Shown here one piece after another: positions 1 to 4,496 of a DNA stretch of 7,135 nucleotides (its first letter is position 1; each line of letters begins with the position of its first letter). The notes under the pieces were generated by a model that saw only the letters and a list, made by a program, of their open reading frames with translations, was not told the origin of the DNA and made no database searches. The position numbers were made by a program, and so were the translations under genes. The stretch is from the NCBI GenBank assembly GCA_009845505.1, contig VXZL01000141.1, forward strand, positions 2,555 through 9,689, read 5' to 3'. The stretch comes from Candidatus Poribacteria bacterium. Its GTDB lineage: Bacteria; Poribacteria; WGA-4E; WGA-3G.

Positions 1-135
1 GTCTATTAGCGTATAATTTAACATGAAAAAGCGGATTCAATGAAAGTTATTACGGAACCTCAACCTGGAAATTGAGGCTATAACGATAGGAGGAATTAGG
101 TTGCTGTGGCTTACGGATAGTAACTGAAATCCAAC
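1..135 (+). promoter_or_regulatory. ftsZ upstream/leader region
   Basis: This stretch carries no sizeable gene. Directly seen: a consensus-like TATAAT at 12-17 that could be a -10 box (its -35 would lie at or beyond the window edge, so it cannot be judged). There is a 6-bp stem CCTCAA (58-63) / TTGAGG (72-77) with an 8-nt loop, and a strong AGGAGG at 88-93. The reading frame entering from the left that stays open longest ends at TGA 24-26; seven codons are too few to identify an upstream gene. If the TATAAT is real, transcription would start near 24 and leave a leader of about 110 nt before ftsZ. Whether ftsA or ftsQ lies upstream cannot be seen. Confidence 0.35.
88..127 (+). promoter_or_regulatory. 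Strong SD plus 8-codon micro-ORF ahead of ftsZ
   Basis: AGGAGG (88-93) is the best ribosome-binding sequence in the leader, but it lies 42 nt before the ftsZ ATG, too far to serve it directly. It is spaced 7 nt from TTG at 101, which opens an eight-codon frame (M-L-W-L-T-D-S-N) ending at TGA 125-127, eight nt before ATG 136. A ribosome ending there could re-initiate at ftsZ, which has no good SD of its own. The 11-nt string TAGGAGGAATT here (87-97) recurs exactly in front of the LamG gene (3419-3429), where its spacing to ATG is normal. The micro-ORF is visible; its translation and coupling are inference. Confidence 0.3.
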
Positions 136-1440
136 ATGATAGAATTTGAACAAGAAGAATTTGAAAACTTACGTGCCAAAATCAAAGTCGTTGGTGTCGG
201 TGGAGCGGGTGGGAACGCTGTCAAACGGATGATTGAAGCAGGACTTACCGGCATAGAGTTTTACGCCGTTAACACAGACCAGCAGGCACTCCTGACCTGC
301 CGAGGGGCTACGCAAATCCAGATTGGTGTTAACACCACTGAGGGTTTAGGGTCCGGAGCTAACCCTGATATCGGTAGAAAAGCCGCTGAAGAAGACAGAG
401 AGCATCTGCAAACTATCGTCGAAAATGCCAATATGGTCTTTATCACCGCTGGTATGGGGGGCGGCACTGGGACTGGCGCAGCGCCTCTCATCGCTTCCTT
501 TGCCCGCGAACGTGGCGCACTTACTATCGGCGTTGTCACTAGACCCTTTAACTTTGAAGGACAGCGTCGCGCAGACCAAGCCGAAGCAGGACTTGACGAA
601 CTACGCGCCGCAGCCGATTCTGTAATTGTTGTACCAAATCAACGTCTCATTGACACAATGGACAGGAAACTCCCAATTCGGGATGCATTCCGTATCGGTG
701 ACCAGATTCTCCTCCACGGGGTTCAGAGTATTTCTGATATTATCACCGAAGCTGGCGAAATTAACGTTGACTTTGCGGATGTTGAGTCCATTATGCGCGA
801 AGCCGGTAGCGCACTCATGGGAATGGGACGCGCAACGGGTGATAATCGCGCACAAATCGCCGCAGAACAAGCAATCAGCTCTCCACTCCTTGAACAGACC
901 GACATCGCCGGGGCTATCGGGATGATCGTCAACATTACTGCCCCCCCGGATTTCATGATGCATGAACTTGATGAGGCGATGCAGGTCATTAAAGATACCG
1001 CCACCGATGCACAAATCATCTTTGGGCTTGTTTACAAAGATGAATTGGAACTCGGAGATGAAGTCCTTGTAACTGTCATTGCAACAGGTTTTGATGCGGA
1101 TGCGGATGATGTTTTCGGTGCTCAAGACAGAGAATACGGCTCGCGGTATGATGATGTGGAGGCTTATCAAAGGCAGCCATTGTCCCCACAGAAGCAACGT
1201 GTACCGACTCCCGGCAGGACCAGACCTGGTGCTGGCAGAACACTACCCAGCAGGTCTGTTGCGCCAGTCCGTGAACGCAGACCAAACGTAGAACCACCAA
1301 TGGAGCAAGAGGAACAGCCGCCGCAGCCGCGGCAAACCAGATCAGCGCGTGGAAAAGAAAATACACGGCAGCGCGGTGGTACGGATTGGGAAATCCCAGC
1401 ATTCCTCCGTGTTCAAAAAAGAGGGCAGAACAACAAATAG
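136..1440 (+). CDS. ftsZ: Cell division protein FtsZ
   Basis: Tubulin-like GTPase that polymerises into the Z-ring at midcell and recruits the division machinery; cytoplasmic. Complete at 434 aa, a usual FtsZ length. The Rossmann-like GTPase half begins with GVGGAGGNAV at 20-29, followed by AVNTD (44-48) and the tubulin signature GGGTGTG at 108-114. TRPFNFEG (135-142) follows. The catalytic T7 loop reads NVDFADV at 210-216, with N210, D212 and D215 matching the conserved residues. The core ends near residue 320. A linker of about 95 residues rich in Arg, Pro and Gln follows, then the conserved C-terminal peptide DWEIPAFLR (417-425), which in other bacteria binds FtsA/ZipA-type partners, and a short basic tail. 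ATG 136 is the first in-frame start after stops at 118 and 121. No other dcw-cluster gene lies downstream, so ftsZ is at least not followed by its common neighbours. Its leader is unusual (see 88-127). Confidence 0.98.
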   Translation: MIEFEQEEFENLRAKIKVVGVGGAGGNAVKRMIEAGLTGIEFYAVNTDQQALLTCRGATQIQIGVNTTEGLGSGANPDIGRKAAEEDREHLQTIVENANMVFITAGMGGGTGTGAAPLIASFARERGALTIGVVTRPFNFEGQRRADQAEAGLDELRAAADSVIVVPNQRLIDTMDRKLPIRDAFRIGDQILLHGVQSISDIITEAGEINVDFADVESIMREAGSALMGMGRATGDNRAQIAAEQAISSPLLEQTDIAGAIGMIVNITAPPDFMMHELDEAMQVIKDTATDAQIIFGLVYKDELELGDEVLVTVIATGFDADADDVFGAQDREYGSRYDDVEAYQRQPLSPQKQRVPTPGRTRPGAGRTLPSRSVAPVRERRPNVEPPMEQEEQPPQPRQTRSARGKENTRQRGGTDWEIPAFLRVQKRGQNNK

Positions 1441-1519
1441 AAATTACCTCTATATTTTCTTCCTATCAGTGCCGCTTTTTTTAATTAAGTGGGGTTTGTA
1501 ATCCCCGCGCGTAAGCCTA

Positions 1520-1551
1520 AAGTAGCCTCGATAACGGGATCGAGGCTACTT
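1520..1551. repeat. Perfect 13-bp inverted repeat (stem-loop)
   Basis: Left arm AAGTAGCCTCGAT (1520-1532), six-base loop AACGGG, right arm ATCGAGGCTACTT (1539-1551), with no mismatch. As RNA it would form a stable hairpin. It is not followed at once by a U-tract; the nearest T-rich stretch starts about 20 nt later, so it is not a textbook intrinsic terminator. It may still act as an mRNA 3' end stabiliser for ftsZ, or be a dispersed palindromic repeat like those at 4268-4398. The sequence shows the structure only; the role is open. Confidence 0.85.
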
Positions 1552-1616
1552 CATAGATTGAAATCGCATTGCTTTTTCTTTCTCGACGCGTCTTTTATTC
1601 GCACCCTACTATGCCC

Positions 1617-1621
1617 AAGGA
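1617..1621 (+). promoter_or_regulatory. Ribosome binding site deciding the GTG 1627 start
   Basis: AAGGA lies five nt before GTG 1627. The upstream alternative at GTG 1489 has no purine-rich SD at proper spacing (TTTTTTTAATTAA precedes it). This, together with the loss of family-like sequence upstream, favours the shorter protein. Confidence 0.6.
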
Positions 1622-1626
1622 TAACT

Positions 1627-3351
1627 GTGAACTTACGTCAACATTACCAACATCTCCGTAGCCAAGAACAGGGCGGATATAATAATTTCAGGAAACCGAA
1701 CAAATTTGCACTCGTCTATCCGAGTACCTATGAACTCGGAATGTCGAGCCTTGGTGTTCAGGTTATCTATGCTACCCTCAACAATCGAGCGGATACCGCT
1801 TGCGAGCGTGTCTTTGTGCCTGAATCTCAGTATCTTCGCCAGTTGGTTACTCAAAAAAGTCCGCTTTTCTCATTCGAGACGCAGACAGCACTCAATAGAT
1901 TTAATATTATCGGATTTTCCGTCTCCTTTGAATCGGACTATGTGAACATCCCGCGGACGTTGGAGCTCGCAAATATCCCGCCACTTGCCGAAGAGCGCAC
2001 AGAATGGGACCCGCTCATCATCGCTGGTGGTATTAATATCTCTTACAATCCTGAACCCATTGCTGATTTTGTGGATGTCTTTGTTGTCGGGGAGGCGGAG
2101 CTTGTCGTTCATCAACTCATGGCACACTTTGACGAGTGGAGGCAACGTGGGGCACCCAAAAGCGAATTGCTTGAAACGCTTGCAACTGTTCCAGGACTTT
2201 ATGTACCCAGTTTCTATGACGTAACTTATAGAGATGATCGGACTATTGACGCTGTCTCTCCAAAACCCGGCGTGTCACCGCAGATTCGCGCCGGTGCCGT
2301 TCCCAAACTTGATGATGTTGAAACTTGCACACACATCCATACCCCAAATACTGAATTCTCAAATGCCCATCTTATTGAAATTGTGCGAGGCTGCGGGAGA
2401 CAATGCCGTTTTTGTGTTGCCGACTATGCACGCCGGTGGCCACGGCACCGTTCCGTAGAGAATACCCTTGCCCTTGCAGAACGGGCACGGGGTATTACTG
2501 ATAGAATTGGACTCGTCGGTGCCTCTATCTCTGACCATCCCGAAATTGATGAAATTGCTTCAGGTCTCGTCGCGCGTGGGTTCCGTATCTCTTGTGCTTC
2601 GCTCCGTGCTGAAACCGTCCGTGCCCCTTTGCTCGATGCACTCGCTGACAGTGAACAGGGGACAATCACGATTGCACCCGAAGTTGCAACTGAGGAACTC
2701 CAGAAGGTAGTCAATAAGGCGATTCCACGTGAACGTCTTTATCACGTCTTTGAAGAAGCACTGAAACGCGATATTCTCAACCTCCGTCTATATTTTCTTA
2801 TCGGTGTTCCGCAGGAAACCCCAGCGGATGTTGAGGCTATTGTTGATATGGCGAAGGAGATGCGAACCATATTGCTGCCGCACGCAAAACGGACCGGCAG
2901 GATGGCTCGTATCAGTTTTACTATTTCTCCGATGGTGCCAAAACCGCATACGCCTCTCCAGTGGGTAGCGATGGAATCCCCCAAAACCATTGCCCGAAAA
3001 CTTGACTTTTTGAAACGCGAAATTAACCGTCTCGGTAGCATAAAAGTCGGATCCGCAAGTGCAAGACTCGCACACCAAGAAGCCGTTTTCGCACGCGGCG
3101 ATCGGCGACTCGGAAAGGTTATATTAGAACTCGCACGCGGGACATCATGGAACCAAGCCTTCCGTAAATGCGGGTTGTTACCTCATTTTTACGCCACGCG
3201 TGAGCGTCCACTGCATGAGGTCAATCCGTGGGACCACCTCGACCTCAACGTCAAACCTCAATTTTTACAACTTGAATTCCACAAGCAGGAAAAAGGTTTT
3301 ATGACCAGTGCCTGTGACACAACCGTCTGTAAAAAGTGTGGTGCTTGCTAA
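1627..3351 (+). CDS. B12-binding-domain-type radical SAM protein (uncharacterised family)
   Basis: 574 aa from GTG 1627. The N-terminal part (about 24-230) looks like the cobalamin-binding-like half of the uncharacterised radical SAM family I know as TIGR03960. It has FALVYPSTYELGMSSLG at 27-43, AGGINISYNPEPIADFVDVF at 133-152 and GEAE at 155-158. The classical B12 motif DxHxxG is not apparent, so cobalamin binding is unproven. The radical SAM core follows. Cluster cysteines C256, C260 and C263 form CxxxCxxC in RGCGRQCRFC, and should bind a [4Fe-4S] cluster and SAM; IAPEVATEEL (349-358) and LIGVPQET (391-398) continue the barrel. The C-terminus ends in a second cysteine group, C563, C568, C571 and the final residue C574, a plausible auxiliary cluster. 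In many bacteria this family sits beside or fused to a DUF2344 partner; none follows here. Substrate unknown. The open frame upstream to 1489 is rejected as coding. Confidence 0.88.
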   Translation: MNLRQHYQHLRSQEQGGYNNFRKPNKFALVYPSTYELGMSSLGVQVIYATLNNRADTACERVFVPESQYLRQLVTQKSPLFSFETQTALNRFNIIGFSVSFESDYVNIPRTLELANIPPLAEERTEWDPLIIAGGINISYNPEPIADFVDVFVVGEAELVVHQLMAHFDEWRQRGAPKSELLETLATVPGLYVPSFYDVTYRDDRTIDAVSPKPGVSPQIRAGAVPKLDDVETCTHIHTPNTEFSNAHLIEIVRGCGRQCRFCVADYARRWPRHRSVENTLALAERARGITDRIGLVGASISDHPEIDEIASGLVARGFRISCASLRAETVRAPLLDALADSEQGTITIAPEVATEELQKVVNKAIPRERLYHVFEEALKRDILNLRLYFLIGVPQETPADVEAIVDMAKEMRTILLPHAKRTGRMARISFTISPMVPKPHTPLQWVAMESPKTIARKLDFLKREINRLGSIKVGSASARLAHQEAVFARGDRRLGKVILELARGTSWNQAFRKCGLLPHFYATRERPLHEVNPWDHLDLNVKPQFLQLEFHKQEKGFMTSACDTTVCKKCGAC

Positions 3352-3419
3352 TTTCTCGTGCTGCACCGCTTAACCTTGCTGAATCCGATTTGCTATCTGG
3401 TAAATCTTAATGTTTTCTT

Positions 3420-3425
3420 AGGAGG
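3420..3425 (+). promoter_or_regulatory. Strong Shine-Dalgarno of the LamG gene
   Basis: AGGAGG followed by eight nt and ATG 3434: near-ideal spacing, which fixes the start. It is part of TAGGAGGAATT (3419-3429), identical to the string in the ftsZ leader. The 82-nt gap after the radical SAM stop has no clear hairpin, so read-through from that gene is possible. Confidence 0.85.
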
Positions 3426-3433
3426 AATTCACT

Positions 3434-4210
3434 ATGGGCAAATTCAGACAATTTATAGGAGTGTTTGTTACAATATTTGTGGTGCTAACCTTTACGGCTC
3501 CTTTGTATGCAGGGTTAGATGATAAATCCCTCGTTTTATACCTCTCCTTTGATGAAGGGAAGGGAGGGAATGCTGCAGACGGTTCTGTACACGGTCATGA
3601 CGGTGAGCTTATCGAGGATCCCGCGTGGGTAGATGGACAGTTCGGCAAGGCTTTAGAGTTTGATGGCACGAAGCAACAATACGTCATTGTGCCTATCAAC
3701 GACACTTTACAATTAAGAGAAGAATTCTCTGTCGCTTTCTGGGTTAAGCGGGACAAAGCCCAAATTCGAGATTGGAATTATATGGTGGCTGCTGGAAGTT
3801 TGAAATGGGCAACGATTTTTCAGAATGCCAGCAGTAATACTTTTTTCTGGTCAACATCGGGTGGTGCGTGGGCACAGAAAGCCGTCAGCGACGATATTCA
3901 ACCTGAAGATTGGGTCCATTTGGCAGTCACACACGATACCGGATCAAAGGTCACCATCTACAATGACGGGAAAGTAGCCGGTGGTGGTGCTAAACCGCCG
4001 CCTGTTGATGAGATTGACGGTTCTATTATGGTCGGTGCTCGCCATCCCGGTCAAGAATTTTTCACTGGGATCATTGATGAGGTATTTCTCTTCAACCGGA
4101 TTATCACCGATGCGGAAATCAGCGACATTATGAACGGCGATTTCCTACCCGTTGAACCCGCAGAGAAACTCACAACGACATGGGGGAGTATTAAAGCAGA
4201 TCGCGATTAG
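3434..4210 (+). CDS. Secreted LamG/concanavalin-A-like domain protein
   Basis: 258 aa, exported. Residues 1-26 are a signal peptide: basic start MGKFR, hydrophobic core around 8-22, likely cleavage at LYA/G (26/27). The rest is one LamG-like jelly-roll sandwich: LVLYLSFDEGKG (33-44), then GKALEFDG (71-78), YVIVP (83-87), FSVAFWVK (98-105), WVHLAVTHD (160-168), VTIYNDGKV (173-181), and the hallmark closing strand GIIDEVFLFNR (212-222) with TDAEI after it. Such folds usually bind carbohydrates or proteins at the cell surface; no catalytic motif is seen. The tail EKLTTTWGSIKADRD (244-258) lies beyond the fold. I recall similar TTTWG-type tails on Poribacteria LamG proteins, but cannot check that here. 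The last codons (GATCGCGATTAG) run straight into the repeat block downstream. Ligand unknown. Confidence 0.88.
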   Translation: MGKFRQFIGVFVTIFVVLTFTAPLYAGLDDKSLVLYLSFDEGKGGNAADGSVHGHDGELIEDPAWVDGQFGKALEFDGTKQQYVIVPINDTLQLREEFSVAFWVKRDKAQIRDWNYMVAAGSLKWATIFQNASSNTFFWSTSGGAWAQKAVSDDIQPEDWVHLAVTHDTGSKVTIYNDGKVAGGGAKPPPVDEIDGSIMVGARHPGQEFFTGIIDEVFLFNRIITDAEISDIMNGDFLPVEPAEKLTTTWGSIKADRD

Positions 4211-4212
4211 CT

Positions 4213-4254
4213 ATTCGCATACCGCTGTTCGCGATTCGCGTACCGCTGTTCGCG
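4213..4254 (+). repeat. 21-bp tandem direct repeat, two copies
   Basis: Copy 1 (4213-4233) and copy 2 (4234-4254) differ at one position: ATTCGCATACCGC… against ATTCGCGTACCGC…, both ending CTGTTCGCG. Each contains TACCGC, echoing the TACC that follows the stem-loops further on. A related 13-mer, TTCGCGATTCGCG at 4228-4240, recurs with one change at 4470-4482. Confidence 0.9.
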
Positions 4255-4278
4255 TCTTTTGTACCACACGCCAAATGC

Positions 4279-4310
4279 CCGGGGAATGCCACACGGCATT
4301 CGTACCCCGG
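4279..4310. repeat. Nested hairpin 1 (two-part stem, ACAC loop)
   Basis: CCGGGG (4279-4284) pairs with CCCCGG (4305-4310). Inside it AATGCC (4285-4290) pairs with GGCATT (4295-4300) around loop ACAC. The only unpaired bases are CGTA (4301-4304), on the right side. Twelve base pairs in all. There is no T-run after it, so it is not a standard intrinsic terminator. Confidence 0.85.
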
Positions 4311-4330
4311 TGAAGCCCACACGGGCTTCA
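4311..4330. repeat. Hairpin 2 (8-bp stem, ACAC loop)
   Basis: TGAAGCCC (4311-4318), loop ACAC, GGGCTTCA (4323-4330): perfect. It abuts hairpin 1 with no gap, shares its loop but not its arm sequence, and is followed by TACCGTTGATT (4331-4341). Confidence 0.88.
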
Positions 4331-4340
4331 TACCGTTGAT

Positions 4341-4360
4341 TTCATGCCATAAGGCATGAA
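4341..4360. repeat. Hairpin 3 (8-bp stem, ATAA loop)
   Basis: TTCATGCC (4341-4348), loop ATAA, GGCATGAA (4353-4360): perfect. It is followed by an exact second copy of TACCGTTGATT (4361-4371). The GCC/GGC next to the loop is common to all three hairpins, while the outer arm bases differ and remain complementary. Confidence 0.88.
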
Positions 4361-4420
4361 TACCGTTGATTCTGATTTACGCGCATTTGGCGTTGATTCC
4401 TGTTAGTCTGTGTCGGACAG

Positions 4421-4482
4421 TCTGCGGTCTGCGGTTCGCTATCCGCTTATCGCGATTTGCGGTAGACGGTTCGCGATACGCG
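4421..4482. repeat. TGCGG / TTCGCG repeat region before the TPR gene
   Basis: TCTGCGG occurs twice in tandem (4421-4427, 4428-4434). TATCGCGA (4448-4455) and TCGCGATA (4471-4478) form a perfect 8-bp inverted repeat with a 15-nt loop. TTCGCGATACGCG (4470-4482) matches 12 of 13 bases of 4228-4240, so related repeats flank the hairpin cluster on both sides. The block ends 14 nt before the TPR start codon. Confidence 0.7.
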
Positions 4483-4496
4483 GGAAACGGAAGCGT

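Larger units (their letters stand above)
1441..1626 (+). other. Intergenic region between ftsZ and the radical SAM gene
   Basis: 186 nt that I read as non-coding. It holds a T-run at 1476-1482 without a convincing stem in front of it, and a perfect inverted repeat at 1520-1551. An open frame from GTG 1489 crosses it in phase with the downstream gene, but the translation (beginning MGFVIPARKPK) resembles nothing in the family and reads straight through the palindrome. No clear promoter was identified. An ATG at 1611 is out of phase and reaches a stop after 16 codons. Confidence 0.6.
4268..4393. repeat. Outer 11-bp inverted repeat enclosing three hairpins
   Basis: ACGCCAAATGC (4268-4278) and GCATTTGGCGT (4383-4393) are perfect reverse complements about 104 nt apart. 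They enclose the three hairpins at 4279-4360. GTTGATT overlaps and follows the right arm (4392-4398), the same string that follows two inner hairpins. This suggests that the outer pair was once a short hairpin of the same kind that was opened by insertion of other units; that history is inference. Confidence 0.75.
4211..4496. other. Repeat- and palindrome-rich intergenic block
   Basis: 286 nt between the LamG stop and the TPR start with no believable gene. It begins with a 21-bp tandem duplication, continues with a cluster of stem-loops that share loops and tails, and ends in TTCGCG/TGCGG-rich repeats directly before the TPR gene. A frame from GTG 4410 is in phase with the TPR protein but encodes only repeat-derived Arg-rich residues ahead of a normal signal peptide. 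No sigma-70-like promoter stands out, although the TPR gene would need one unless transcription reads through from the LamG gene. Confidence 0.8.

Noticed and set aside
23..75. Short frames MKKRIQ and MKVITEPQPGN as real small genes
   Set aside because: Neither has a Shine-Dalgarno sequence and both are too short to judge; mentioned only as part of the leader observation.
601..1197. 198-aa minus-strand frame inside ftsZ
   Set aside because: It lies opposite a fully convincing ftsZ, has no family-like motifs and fits an antisense shadow of coding sequence.
1441..1488. Terminator at the T-run 1476-1482 after ftsZ
   Set aside because: No GC-rich stem directly precedes the T-run; only a weak AGAGG/CCTCT pair far upstream.
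3376..3413. Sigma-70 promoter TTGCTG … TAAATC ahead of the LamG gene
   Set aside because: Spacing of about 19 nt and a poor -10; below what I would call a promoter.
4237..4260. Intrinsic terminator from CGCG…CGCG followed by TCTTTT after the LamG gene
   Set aside because: The stem is only about 4 bp because CGCG is self-complementary, and the T-run is short; not convincing.
4279..4371. CRISPR-like array from regularly spaced repeats
   Set aside because: The repeated part is only 11 nt and sits between palindromes, the intervening segments are self-complementary rather than unique spacers, and there are too few units.
4410..4496. N-terminal extension of the TPR protein from GTG 4410
   Set aside because: It encodes an Arg-rich stretch made of TGCGG/TTCGCG repeats ahead of a normal signal peptide that starts at ATG 4497.
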